A stretch of DNA of 34,438 bases from JAVBNW01 sp031551255 (GCA_031551255.1 JAVBNW010000078.1:1-34438), one strand, 5' to 3'; counted from the stretch's first letter, positions 1-8,460 are shown. Notes: generated by a model from the letters alone, not told the origin. Made by a program: numbers and translations.

Positions 1-1574
1 TACGTGCCGGTGCCGTCGGTCTCCTTGCGGGAGGTTAGGCGCGCATACTCTCCGACGCCCGCGCTGCCCAGGTTGCCCAACACCGTCTCATACGTATAGT
101 GCGTCGCGCCGCCCGTGGGGTAGGTTACCTTTTCCAGCAGCAAGAAGTCGCGGGCGCAAGGGGGAACCGAGAAAAGGTCTTTGTTGAAGTAGTTATCCCT
201 AAGGTTCGCCATACCGTAGGTGAACGACGTCGCCCGGCCCAGCTGGTCGACCTTGCGGCTCAGCAGATACTTTGCCGAGTACCCCGGGGCAGGGCTCAGC
301 TCGTACCGAAGCTGCCCGCCGTCCGGAAGCGAAACCGTGACGAGGGTTTCGCCATACGCGATGTTCACCTCGCGCCCACAACTGTCGGTGATCTTGGTAA
401 CCAGCGCGCGCCCGCTCACCATTCTGTGCTTGCACGTAATCTTGTTGCCGTACCGGTCTGCGACGCCCAAATAACGGCCGTCTTCTCCGAAATACTCCTT
501 GCGGCCGTCCTTGTGGTTGAGTACGTAGGCCGAGTTCACCTCGCCGTTGCCGAAGGTACCGGCGTCGGCCTGTAGGCTGATGTCCCGCGCGCCGTGCTTC
601 TCCAAATTCGAGTCGTTGGAGGACAGCGTCGCCTTAATCTTGTAGCTGTCTCCGCCGCCGGTGTGCAGGTACTTGTCGTTCGCGCCGCCCGCCGTGTCGA
701 TCTCGAGCCGAGGAAAGCCCAGCGACCACCCCGCGCCCAGCCGGTTGTTGCGCTCGGTCTCCGTATCGCAGGTCGTGTTCGTATACACGGTTCGGGTGCC
801 GGGTTCATTCCAGTCTAGGTCAATCACATCTTGATACTCCACATAGTAATAATAGGCATCGGACCAAGAACGTGTCGGACGCGGATTTGCGTTCGCATAG
901 GCATACGCCTCGCTCTGCGTTGCGCAATACTTGTGGATGTCCCAGCTTTGGCGTTCCTTGATGCCCGTCGTCCGCGACGTCCTCGTAAGCTCGATCGACA
1001 CCGCCCACCGCATTTGCAGGGCTTCGCAGAACGTATCGTACAGCCCCGCCTTGCTCGAGTCGAACCTGAGCATGATACCCAAGTCCAGCCCGTTCTTGCC
1101 GGGCAGCACGGCCTCGGTGCTCTCGTACACGAAGTGCCCCGAGTGCGCGCGGATGTCCTCGTTCGCGCCCTGGCGGTACGCGAACGGCGCGTCCAGGTAC
1201 TTGCGCGCGTCGGCGCGGCCGCTGATGCCCGACGACCCGAGGGCCATCGTCTGCATCGTCTCGCCTTGCGCTGTCGCGCCGCCCGGAGCTACAGCCAGGC
1301 CGTCCCGCTCGCCCCCCGCAGCTGCTTCGGCCCCGCCGCCCGCCGCCGCCGGGCTTTTCGTGTTGGACAGCGCGCTTTCCGCCTCGTGAAGCGCCATCCC
1401 GCCGCGGCTCATGATTCCGGCGAGCGAAACCGCCTCGGCAAGGCTCTTGCCCGCGCCGTCGCACGCCCGCACCGCCTCCAGCGGCAGGCCCAACTCCTCG
1501 CACAGTCTCGCCTGTTCCCGCGCGTCCAGCAGGCCGAACCGCTCGATCCTGAGCATTTCTTCCAATGTTCTCAT
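1..1574 (-). CDS. RHS/YD-repeat protein, N-terminal part (runs off the window)
   Basis: One uninterrupted minus-strand frame of 524 codons runs from an ATG at 1574 to base 1 without a stop, so the C-terminus is missing. The ATG follows GAGGAG by six bases. Residues 1-45 are helical and charged with no signal peptide. A low-complexity Ala/Gly linker follows. From about residue 135 the sequence is typical of RHS/SpvB-like N-terminal shells (DAPFAYRQG, VLPGKNGLDLGIMLRFDSS, GAGWSLGFPRLEID, GRKEYFGEDGRYLGVADRYG). Members of this family form a beta-cocoon around a C-terminal toxin or enzyme, and here that domain would lie left of the window. It is downstream of, and co-oriented with, a phage-fibre-like gene. 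RHS shell assignment is firm. Export route and effector are unknown. Confidence 0.85.
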   Translation of the reverse strand, partial: MRTLEEMLRIERFGLLDAREQARLCEELGLPLEAVRACDGAGKSLAEAVSLAGIMSRGGMALHEAESALSNTKSPAAAGGGAEAAAGGERDGLAVAPGGATAQGETMQTMALGSSGISGRADARKYLDAPFAYRQGANEDIRAHSGHFVYESTEAVLPGKNGLDLGIMLRFDSSKAGLYDTFCEALQMRWAVSIELTRTSRTTGIKERQSWDIHKYCATQSEAYAYANANPRPTRSWSDAYYYYVEYQDVIDLDWNEPGTRTVYTNTTCDTETERNNRLGAGWSLGFPRLEIDTAGGANDKYLHTGGGDSYKIKATLSSNDSNLEKHGARDISLQADAGTFGNGEVNSAYVLNHKDGRKEYFGEDGRYLGVADRYGNKITCKHRMVSGRALVTKITDSCGREVNIAYGETLVTVSLPDGGQLRYELSPAPGYSAKYLLSRKVDQLGRATSFTYGMANLRDNYFNKDLFSVPPCARDFLLLEKVTYPTGGATHYTYETVLGNLGSAGVGEYARLTSRKETDGTGT

Positions 1575-1609
1575 GTTCTTCTCCTCTTTCTTTTTCGTAG
1601 CAATGGAAA

Positions 1610-1639
1610 CACCCGCCCTCCCATACGGAAAGGCGGGTG
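1610..1639 (-). terminator. Weak stem-loop between fibre remnant and RHS gene
   Basis: CACCCGCC and GGCGGGTG form an 8-bp stem with a 14-base loop. On the minus strand it is followed only by TTTCC, so termination is uncertain. It sits 36 bases before the RHS start codon. Confidence 0.3.
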
Positions 1640-1754
1640 CATGGAGTCCCGATAGCGCTGGCCTCACAGCCGCGCGCATAGCGCCGGGCGACAGGTTCGC
1701 CGGCCCGCGCGCACGACGGGCCGATATGCGTCGCTCGCCCGAACCAAAGGTCGC

Positions 1755-1930
1755 CTAAGCTTCATCCCCCAGGCGGATGATCTCGATGACGCCCGCCGTG
1801 CCCACTCTGCCATCTTCACTTTTACCAGATACGTTGTATACTTCGGCTCCACCAACGCCGCCCGACGCGTTGATCCGCCCTACATGTTGCTGAAACTGTA
1901 GCGGTAAACCGCTTTGTTATCGGCTGTCAT
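1755..1930 (-). pseudogene. Remnant of a tail-fibre-like C-terminal cassette
   Basis: Directly after the fibre gene, a 16-residue frame from an ATG at 1930 (ending in VYRYSFSNM) stops at 1880. The next frame is open from 1916 down to a TAG at 1755 and reads GRINASGGVGGAEVYNVSGK, later GTAGVIEIIRLGDEA. That style (Gly-rich, hydrophobic strand, short charged end) resembles the end of the neighbouring fibre protein (SGGSGIVIVRWLK). I read it as a broken alternative fibre tip or duplicated 3' end with a frameshift near 1880-1884. No ribosome binding site is visible. Confidence 0.35.
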
Positions 1931-1937
1931 CGCACAA

Positions 1938-3455
1938 CTATTTCAGCCACCTTACAATCACAATGCCGCTGCCGCCTGAGCCGCCCGCATCGCTCCCGCC
2001 GCCACCGCCGCCACCCGTGTTGGGCGAGCCTGCTGCGCCGTTATATTTTGCACCGTTCCCGCCACCACCCGCGCCACCATTGGCAGCAGTATAATTGGCG
2101 GTGCCACCACCGCCCCCACCGGCGTATAGTGCGCCGGATGTTTCGCCGAACGCGAATGTCGTAATGCCTTGTCCCGTGCCGGAGTAAGTGCCATTGCCAC
2201 CAGTGCCGGCCTGACCATTTGCGCCATTCGAACCGCCCGTGCCAGCGGTTGTACTCCATCCAAAAAAACCACCGCCTGAACCGCCGTTACCACCGTTAAT
2301 GCCGGTAGCCGGATTACCGCCCAGCGCGCGGTATGCGTTGTTCAAAAACTCGCTATAACCGCCAGCAGCCTTGGCCGATCCACCTGCACCGATGATCACC
2401 GATATATTGGTATCGCCGGGCGCGACAATTGCGTTGTACGTCTTGGTATAGCCGCTACCCCCACCGGCAGCATCACCACCACCGCCACCACCTACAAGAA
2501 ACACGTCGACTACCAAATTTCTTTTCATCACGAGCACCCCAGATGACAGCAGCTTAACATAGCGGTATATAGCATCGCCATGTTCTTCATAGGAACCGCT
2601 ATAGGTAAATTGCGCAGCATCGCCTCCGGCCCCGTTTTTGACGGCTTCATACAGCTCGATGAGCGCGTCCTGAACGCTAACGGACGACATGCCCTCGATC
2701 GGCGCGACGGGAATGTCGCTTGCCGTCAGGTCGATGCCGCCCTCCCCCTCCGGCGTCTTGCCGTTGACCGTCGCCGGATCGCCCTTGGGCCCCCGGGGCC
2801 CGGCCGGGCCGATGGGCCCCTGCGGGCCGGTTTCGCCGGGCTCGCCTTGCGGCCCTTCGATCGCGATTTTGCCGACGTTCCTCCACGCAAGGGCGTCGAT
2901 ATCCCATGCGTAGAGCACATTGTCGCCGGACGTGCCCACCAGCCATCCGTCGTTCACGCTTCCGGTCGGATGCGCGGACTGCAACGCCTGCAACGTCGGA
3001 TACAGGCCCAGCAGGTTGACGCGCAGGCGCGCGGCATCCGCGATATCCTCCGGCAACAACGATGCGTCGAGCAGGCCGTGCTCGTTCAGCGGCGCGACGC
3101 CGTTAGCCGCGCCCTTTTGCTCCAGCGGAATCGTATCGGCCTTGAGCGCGCGCACCCATTCCTGCAGCGCCGCGTGATCCGCGGCGGTAAAGTTCCGGGC
3201 GACCGCCGCCCCGGCGGGCCAGTCCCGCGCCGCGCCCTGCGCGCCGCGCAACACCGTCAGGGTGTTGTCGGACTTGGCCGTCATCAGCACGGTTTCCGTG
3301 TTGCCGGCCTGTCTGCCGATCACCAAGTAGTTTGGCGCGGCGGGCAGTTTCGTACCGTCCCGCACCACAAAAGTTGTCCCCGTCGCGTCTATATCGGCCA
3401 ATAGGGTAGTCACAGGGCTGTTTGCCTGCGGATGGTATAGAGTCGGGTATGCCAT
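1938..3455 (-). CDS. Phage tail-fibre-like protein with collagen repeats and Gly-rich tip
   Basis: 505 residues; ATG at 3455 preceded by AAGGAG nine to ten bases upstream. Residues 1-110 form a beta-rich fibre-base module. Next comes NGVAPLNEHGLLDASLLP, a sentence-like motif common in phage fibres (ANGVA.LD..G.....LP). Residues about 205-230 are Gly-X-Y collagen-like repeats (GPQGEPGETGPQGPIGPAGP), followed by a VNGKTPEGEGGIDLTASDI motif. The last 170 residues are extremely Gly-rich and end in SGIVIVRWLK, as in Gly-rich receptor-binding tips. It is likely a receptor-binding or surface-adhesion fibre. It could be a prophage fibre or a domesticated partner of the RHS gene downstream. No chaperone gene is visible. 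Confidence 0.8.
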   Translation of the reverse strand: MAYPTLYHPQANSPVTTLLADIDATGTTFVVRDGTKLPAAPNYLVIGRQAGNTETVLMTAKSDNTLTVLRGAQGAARDWPAGAAVARNFTAADHAALQEWVRALKADTIPLEQKGAANGVAPLNEHGLLDASLLPEDIADAARLRVNLLGLYPTLQALQSAHPTGSVNDGWLVGTSGDNVLYAWDIDALAWRNVGKIAIEGPQGEPGETGPQGPIGPAGPRGPKGDPATVNGKTPEGEGGIDLTASDIPVAPIEGMSSVSVQDALIELYEAVKNGAGGDAAQFTYSGSYEEHGDAIYRYVKLLSSGVLVMKRNLVVDVFLVGGGGGGDAAGGGSGYTKTYNAIVAPGDTNISVIIGAGGSAKAAGGYSEFLNNAYRALGGNPATGINGGNGGSGGGFFGWSTTAGTGGSNGANGQAGTGGNGTYSGTGQGITTFAFGETSGALYAGGGGGGTANYTAANGGAGGGGNGAKYNGAAGSPNTGGGGGGGSDAGGSGGSGIVIVRWLK

Positions 3456-3786
3456 GGGTCATCTCTCCTTTTGTTTTGGTCGTTGTGGCGTCGTTATGCC
3501 TTGTCCGTTCTACCGTCCTGCCTTTGCATGCTGCGGGGGTGGCATACAAAAATGCAAGCCCGGCAGGCTCTCTTGCCCGCATCAGTCTTGCACCATAAAG
3601 AGTCTAGCATGTCAAGCACGACAAAACGCGACATGTTCACTGATTTTTTATTACCCTAATCCCTAGTAAAATAGGCATTCATAGTCTTCTGTACCAAACA
3701 CGACATCCTCGATACACAACCGGCGAGTCGCTCTCCAGGTGCTACAATTGCCGTTCCGTCCCCACAGGAATGTATCCGCGACCCGG
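3456..3786. other. Non-coding gap between Mor-like gene and fibre gene
   Basis: No convincing gene. On the minus strand there is a TTGACA (3615-3610) but no good -10 at the right spacing. A dyad CATGTC...GACATG (3608-3635) overlaps it. Activators of the Mor family bind dyads in promoters lacking a proper core element, so this could be a Mor target, but that is inference. The stretch 3595-3700 is AT-richer than its surroundings. Confidence 0.25.
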
Positions 3787-4062
3787 CTATTCAGGCTTGG
3801 TGATGTTGGTAATCTGCACGGCGCTCAACCCATATTTCCTCGCAAGCTCGTGCCTGTTGAAGCCCGTAAACTCTTTCCTGATCCGTGCATGGCGAATCAT
3901 GCGGATGATGGAATCCTGTTTGGAGATATATACCGTGGTGCCGCCGTACGCCCGAGATAAGGTCAAAGCAGCCTTAACGCCAGTGGAAGCGGCTATTACA
4001 CTATGGGGAGAGGGCAGTTCATCGGGCGTTACCTCTTCCAGCCTTTCGGGGATGTCTTTCAT
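3787..4062 (-). CDS. Mor-family transcription activator (Mu-like phage)
   Basis: 91 residues with ATG at 4062 and a good GGAGGT five bases upstream. The core reads SVIAASTGVKAALTLSRAYG, GTTVYISKQDSIIR, then a C-terminal helix-turn-helix ELARKYGLSAVQITNITK. This is the Mor/Mor-like domain that switches Mu-type phages from early to middle transcription. It follows the GemA-like gene by 27 bases, as in Mu-like early operons of Firmicutes. The frame looks intact although the upstream genes are damaged. No middle-operon genes follow, so any present target would be the fibre and RHS genes or elsewhere. Confidence 0.8.
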   Translation of the reverse strand: MKDIPERLEEVTPDELPSPHSVIAASTGVKAALTLSRAYGGTTVYISKQDSIIRMIRHARIRKEFTGFNRHELARKYGLSAVQITNITKPE

Positions 4063-4089
4063 GTGTCACCTCCATGCGCGCGTTCCATG

Positions 4090-4446
4090 TCAAAAGTTGG
4101 TCTTCTTTTCATCCACCCACCGCGGGGTACTGGCCAGGGCAGAAATAACATGTGATGCGGTGCGGAGCGTTAACCAGTTTTCTGACGCCACTCCTGTAGT
4201 TTTTTGGATGAAATTCCGCATGTGCTTTTCATCCCATCCGAGCTGCGCTCTGTACTGCTGAATCGTCCATAACTGCCGTTTGGTTGCCATGCCCTCGCGG
4301 CGACGGTCTTGCTCCGAGCGCCTACACAGTTCATCAATAAGGAGCGCTGCTTCTCCTTTAGTCAATGCCTTGATGCTGACTTGTCCGATCAACGTTTCCA
4401 TCAAATCGTGAAGGTCTTCCGAAGAGTAACCCAAATGCCTGGTCAC
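4090..4446 (-). CDS. GemA/gp16-like phage regulator with a lost or non-standard start
   Basis: From the only legal start (GTG at 4446) 118 residues are read: TRHLGYSSEDLHDLMETLIG, LTKGEAALLIDELCRR, then a second repeat-like half ATKRQLWTIQQYRAQLGW. This is the Mu gp16/GemA (DUF1018) pattern. The family's conserved opening, here ITEAQVRKIWAV, lies in frame upstream (codons from 4479), beyond any ATG, GTG or TTG before the in-frame TAA at 4510-4512. AAGGAG is only two bases before an ATC codon at 4479. Either the start codon has mutated or an ATC start is used. The GTG at 4446 has no ribosome binding site, so the gene is probably dying. Confidence 0.6.
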   Translation of the reverse strand: MTRHLGYSSEDLHDLMETLIGQVSIKALTKGEAALLIDELCRRSEQDRRREGMATKRQLWTIQQYRAQLGWDEKHMRNFIQKTTGVASENWLTLRTASHVISALASTPRWVDEKKTNF

Positions 4447-4509
4447 GGCCCATATCTTCCTTACCTGAGCCTCTGTGATATCTCCTTCCGTTTGTTCAAG
4501 CTGACCAGC

Positions 4510-4713
4510 TTACAAGGTCCTATTTTTGCTTATCAATTTGGAAAAAGCACAGAAGCTGACTACGTCCATTTGCTGGGCGATGTTCTATACCTCCATGATT
4601 GCGGGCTTTTGAGCTTCCACTGCCGACTCGAGGAGCTGTTTAAGTAGTCCGCTCCGTTTTCCTGCAACTGGGTATATTCGTTCAGCATAATCGTCAATAT
4701 CCGTCTGATACAT
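4510..4713 (-). pseudogene. Small phage early gene split by an in-frame amber codon
   Basis: ATG at 4713 preceded by AGGGGGA. The frame reads 42 residues (MYQTDIDDYAERI to KPAIMEV), hits TAG at 4585-4587, then continues as NIAQQMDVVSFCAFSKLISK to TAA at 4510. It lies between the MuB-like and GemA-like genes, where Mu-like phages keep small early genes. The readable continuation suggests a nonsense mutation. The function is not recognised. Confidence 0.4.
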
Positions 4714-4724
4714 GGTTGTTCCCC

Positions 4725-5537
4725 CTAAAACATCATCATCGAGCAGGCTTCGAGTACGGTCGCCTTGGTTATAGGGCCATCGCCGGCGATGGCCTGGCAT
4801 CGGATGATGATCTTGGAAAGCCACGGATGCCGCCCTTAGAACTTTTGAGAACACGCGCAGCTATCTCCTCGGTCGCAGCCTTATCAATCGTGCAGCGTCC
4901 CAACACGCCAGCGATTTCTTCAGCGGTAAGACCTCGTGTTTTGTAGATATAGTCGATTCTGGAGTCGATCTGTCCATAATTCTCACGCTGCGTCCGTTTC
5001 TTGAACTGCGATTCGATAGAAGACGCAACCGCTATGATCAGGGCGCAACCATACTCGGAGGTTTCTTCATGGATGTCTCGCAGAACCTCGTTTTTTTGAT
5101 AGAATTGGCTTGCAACAGTTTAACAACCTCATTGATGACGAGCGTGCAGGGATTTGCACGCAAATACCCGATCAGTGCATTTTTCATATCCCGTACCGAA
5201 CTGTGTGTAACATCATAGTTACACGCTTCGCCTATGCGCCGAATCAAGTTACGGGAACTCATGAGACCATCCGCCTTGACATATACAGCCTTCTGCGAAC
5301 ACTCAACAAAGCGCCTGATCGTATATGTCTTGCCTATCCCCGCGTTGCCCATGACGACCCCAATGCCGCGAACGTCTTCCGTCGCGTGGCATAAGCCCAT
5401 GACGGCCGTGGCATCCACTTCTGCCCTTCCCGCAGATAGAACTCATAGCTGGGACTGGAGTCCCCCCTTTCACGGCGTTCTTCAATGACCCTGCTGTCGC
5501 GCGTCGCTGAGAAAGGGGTATAATGGGCGTCGTATCG
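4725..5537 (-). pseudogene. MuB-like AAA ATPase (transposition helper), frameshifted
   Basis: Translating across frames gives a MuB/AAA_22-type ATPase: VRGIGVVMGNAGIGKTYT (Walker A), AVYVKADGLMSSRNLIRRIG, NALIGYLRANPCTLVINEV (Walker B, with E-V-V where the family has E-A-D), SSIESQFKKRTQ, YIYKTRGLTAEEIAGVLGRC and a closing KIIIRCQAIAGDG. At least two breaks interrupt it. At an A7 run (T7 at 5091-5097 on the plus strand) a -1 shift is needed to reach NEVLRDIHEE. Near 4812-4820 another shift is needed to reach the final 30 residues, which end at TAG 4725. A third shift near 5420-5440 probably separates the N-terminal segment. MuB normally delivers target DNA to the MuA transposase. This copy cannot make a normal protein. 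Confidence 0.7.
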
Positions 5538-5540
5538 CTA

Positions 5541-5851
5541 TCGCCCTTTCCGGTTTGACTCCGGCCTTTGATAGCGTCCAGCAGCGATTCTTTATCTGTA
5601 AACTGAAAAAGCATGATCTCGCGAACATCATCCTCAGAAACGCCATATTCTCTGATGCTGCCGTTGGTTTCCCCGTGTGCCCGCCGCTGCTTTGCGGTCC
5701 ATTCCTGTAAGTGATCATCGTCGCCATTCATCGTCAATAAGTCCTTGGCCTCGGCGACGATCAGCCTGTCGTTGAGGTAAACATATATTTCATACGGCTG
5801 CATGGGATCGAGGCGGATCAATATGCTCTTGCAGAAAAAATAGTGGATCAA
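5541..5851 (-). pseudogene. C-terminal fragment of a Mu-type (MuA) transposase
   Basis: The frame contains KSILIRLDPMQPYEIYVYLN, DRLIVAEAKDLL and a charged tail (DDVREIMLFQFTDKESLLDA). This fits the beta-barrel and tail that follow the DDE catalytic domain in Mu transposases (R.DP......VY..GR.I.EA). It is immediately upstream of the MuB-like gene, the usual MuA-MuB order. Everything N-terminal, including the whole catalytic core, is replaced by unrelated AT-rich DNA starting around 5850-5910. The exact 3' end is blurred by frameshifts. Family call is moderate and rests partly on position. Confidence 0.5.
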
Positions 5852-6176
5852 GAAATTTCACTGGATGTTGCTTTGTCTATTTCATCCATGACGAAGACAA
5901 AGTCCAATGTCAAAAGCATTTATTACATATACTATCTTGAATTACTAATTTCAATATTAAACATGGAATACATTAAGGACTCGATTATATATAATGGCTA
6001 TTTTTGTATAATAGAAGAAATTTTAAATGACATATACAAATTTACTGATATAGAAATCAATAAAATTATCAGTTTAAGAAACTAAAGAGAACGAAAAAAC
6101 CGTTGTAAACTTAGAAATTAAAACAATTAAATCAATAAGTAAGTCATTGGAAGAAATATCTAATCTTTTCTTATAG
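5843..6176 (+). pseudogene. AT-rich foreign ORF, frameshifted, unknown
   Basis: From about 5915 the base composition drops sharply to very AT-rich. A plus frame (GTG 5843, stop 6083-6085) reads SIYYIYYLELLISILNMEYI, then FCIIEEILNDIYKFTDIEIN. After a shift near 6070-6085 a second frame continues ETKENEKTVVNLEIKTIKS and SLEEISNLFL to TAG 6174-6176. Ile/Lys/Asn-rich use is unlike all neighbours, which points to recent transfer from a low-GC source. The first 25 codons overlap the MuA scrap and are probably not native to it. No family recognised. Confidence 0.3.
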
Positions 6177-6619
6177 TCGAATTGCTTCCGCACTTCCGCA
6201 CCTCGGATCGTCTAAAAAAATTGAAAGCTCCCATCCTGACGCAGATCGGAGGTTTTTGCCTGAAGTGCTGATTGGCCGCAATCCGTACTTTAGGCTTCAT
6301 ACAAAGCCCGTTTTAGGCACGATTTGTTATCATTTCCTATGCCCGGAGAGTGTTCGCCAAGTAGCGTGCGGATAATGCATTCAGAGATACTTTTCATAAG
6401 GGAGAATATTTTTGCACCGAAATGCCCCAATCGCAGCTAGTCTCGGATAGTTTCGCCGAATTCCATCCATTCCCGGATATACGTTTTTATCCCGCTAGTT
6501 TTACCATATGGAGTGCGGAATAACAGCGGAGACGATGCATGCCGACATACGCGTAACAATTGTCGATTGATATACGAAGAAGCCCACAACAATAAAAGGC
6601 CGTCGTAAAACCAAATCAA
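6177..6619. other. No recognisable gene
   Basis: Only short frames without ribosome binding sites occur on either strand, such as a minus-strand run ending in KTYIREWMEFGETIRD near 6437. It looks like eroded DNA at the edge of the phage relic. Confidence 0.4.
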
Positions 6620-6657
6620 GAAGCCAAAGTCGCCTGTTACGAGGCGATTTTAGCTTC
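6620..6657 (-). terminator. Imperfect hairpin downstream of the small membrane-protein gene
   Basis: GAAGC...TCGCC and GGCGA...GCTTC form a long stem with an internal mismatch and an 8-base loop. It lies about 90 bases past the minus-strand gene ending at 6748. The following T-rich DNA on the minus strand is weak. Confidence 0.35.
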
Positions 6658-6747
6658 TTTGCCAACCGTTCCTTCCGTCGCACCATCCTGCGTCGCGCTT
6701 CCTCGGCGGGGGGGTCACGGGGGGTACGCGTACCTCCCGTGCCGTAA

Positions 6748-7101
6748 TCACCACCGGCGAATGGTCTTTTTTTCGCGTGTGGCGACCAGAATGCCTATGG
6801 CCGTGCTCGCCCCGCCGAGCACCATCCAGAACAGCGGGTTGGGAACCCGGGAGGACGGCTTAGGCGAGCTTTCCGGCAAGTCGACCGCAGAATCGTTCGG
6901 CGTAAGATCCGTAGGCGCAAGGGCCTCCCCATCGGGCTCGGCGGTCTTAAGGGAAGCGCCGGCCTTGGTGGGATCGGCCAAGGGCATGCCGATCGTAGGG
7001 GCATTGTCGCCCCGGCTCATCATCCATACAGCGCCAATGCCCAGTGCAATGCCTACGACCAGAGCAGAAATCGTTATCAAAACGGCAACGTTTTTTTTCA
7101 T
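6748..7101 (-). CDS. Small membrane protein with two hydrophobic segments
   Basis: 117 residues. GGGAGG is only one base before the ATG at 7107 but seven bases before the next in-frame ATG at 7101 (MKKNVAVL), so 7101 is the likelier start. Residues 6-28 are a membrane helix or uncleaved signal (VAVLITISALVVGIALGIGA). Residues about 30-88 are acidic and Pro/Ser-rich, and FWMVLGGASTAIGILVA near the end is a second helix followed by a basic tail (REKKTIRRW). This hydrophobic-plus-basic end recalls cell-wall sorting signals but has no LPXTG. Function unknown. It is downstream of recF after 130 bases. Confidence 0.6.
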   Translation of the reverse strand: MKKNVAVLITISALVVGIALGIGAVWMMSRGDNAPTIGMPLADPTKAGASLKTAEPDGEALAPTDLTPNDSAVDLPESSPKPSSRVPNPLFWMVLGGASTAIGILVATREKKTIRRW

Positions 7102-7230
7102 CGTCATTCCTCCCGTATCGTCTGATTGGACGCATGCGGAAAGAAATTAGTTCTGTCTTGATGCGATGCAATGTATGGAAACGCGCATCCGACGAAGGGG
7201 CTGGGCCCAAGCGCACAGGCAAGAGCACGA

Positions 7231-8322
7231 TTACCCCTCGGCAAGCGCTCCGCCCGCAACCCTGTATATTTTTGCGGAAGAACCTAAAGGAGTGCCGTCC
7301 ACAGCGGCGGTGATGAACGTTTGCACGCCCTTCATATGGGTAATCAGCGCATCCCGGCGGCGCACGTCCAATTCGCTCATCACGTCGTCGAGCAAAAGTA
7401 CGGGGCATTCTCCGGTTTGCTCCTGCAAAAGCAGCAATTCGGAAAGTTTCAGCGCGAGCGCAGCGGTGCGCTGTTGCCCCTGGCTGGCAAACAGGCGGCT
7501 ATCCCGGTTTTGAATCTTGATGGGAAAGTCGTCGCGGTGAGGCCCTACCGAGGTCGACCCGCGCCGTATATCGTCGGCACGCGCGCCGCCAAGCTGCCTA
7601 AGCATCGCCTCGGCGATATCCTCCTCCCCGACATCCACCCCCGGACGGTATGAAACGGAGAGGTCTTCCGTGCCGGAGGAAAGATCCAGGTGCATCTCAC
7701 GCGCCAATGCCGCGAGCCTTGCGGCAAAGGCTTCTCTGCGCACAAGCAATTCCGGCGCGCAAGCGCACAACTGCTCATCCCAAACATCGAGCATATGCGC
7801 AAGCCCCGGTTGTCTTGCCACCGAGCGCAGCAAGGCATTGCGCTGCTTAAGCACGCGATTGTAGCGCTGCAGCGCATAATAATAGCCCGGTTCCGCCTGG
7901 GAAAGCTCGATATCCACAAACCTGCGGCGCTCCTGCGGGCCTTCTTTGATTAAGCGAAGGTCTTCCGGCGCAAACAGTACGGCGTTCAGGTGTCCCAGCA
8001 ACTCGCCGGTTCTTGAAATTTCCGCACCGTTCACCGATACCTTTCTACGTGCGGAAGGGTAGAGCCGCACGTCGATATCGTGCTGGGCATAGCGGTGCTT
8101 AACCTGCGCCCGCAGCGCGGCCTCCTGCCTTCCCCACAAAACCATATCTTTATCAGACCTGGTCCTGTGGGAGCGGCCGGTGCTCAAAAGAGCGATAGCC
8201 TCGAGCAAATTCGTCTTTCCCTGCGCATTGTCGCCCAAAAAGACCGTAACCCCGTCGCTAAGCTCCAGCAACAGGGACTCATAATTGCGGTATTGCCAAA
8301 GACGCAGCGACGACAGTATCAT
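7231..8322 (-). CDS. recF: DNA replication and repair protein RecF
   Basis: 363 residues, the full family length. It opens with MILSSLRLWQYRNYESLLLE and has Walker A GDNAQGKTN at residues 30-38, RecF-typical NAVLFAPEDLRLIKEGPQER, signature SQGQQR at 280-285 and Walker B VLLLDDVMSELD at 308-319. RecF is an SMC-like ATPase that works with RecO and RecR to load RecA at single-strand gaps. In most Firmicutes recF sits in the dnaA-dnaN-recF-gyrB cluster. Here none of those genes flank it. Candidate DnaA boxes and a TATAAT lie in its upstream region. Confidence 0.95.
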   Translation of the reverse strand: MILSSLRLWQYRNYESLLLELSDGVTVFLGDNAQGKTNLLEAIALLSTGRSHRTRSDKDMVLWGRQEAALRAQVKHRYAQHDIDVRLYPSARRKVSVNGAEISRTGELLGHLNAVLFAPEDLRLIKEGPQERRRFVDIELSQAEPGYYYALQRYNRVLKQRNALLRSVARQPGLAHMLDVWDEQLCACAPELLVRREAFAARLAALAREMHLDLSSGTEDLSVSYRPGVDVGEEDIAEAMLRQLGGARADDIRRGSTSVGPHRDDFPIKIQNRDSRLFASQGQQRTAALALKLSELLLLQEQTGECPVLLLDDVMSELDVRRRDALITHMKGVQTFITAAVDGTPLGSSAKIYRVAGGALAEG

Positions 8323-8369
8323 CTACAAAAGCGCCGCGCATGCGGAAACCGAATTTTCTGGGGACGAAC

Positions 8370-8460
8370 TGTGGAAAGCTAACAAAGTTATCCACATATT
8401 TCTGCACAGGCAAAAGCTCACGGTCATCTGCCGCCCCTCGCTTTTTTCACACAATGCACA
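8370..8460. promoter_or_regulatory. Cluster of DnaA-box-like sites upstream of recF
   Basis: A perfect TTATCCACA sits at 8388-8396. One-mismatch versions TTCTGCACA (8400-8408) and TTTTTCACA (8443-8451) follow on the same strand, and CTTTCCACA (8370-8378) on the other. They lie between the recF start and its candidate -10. They could regulate recF or be a leftover of an origin region. Confidence 0.45.
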
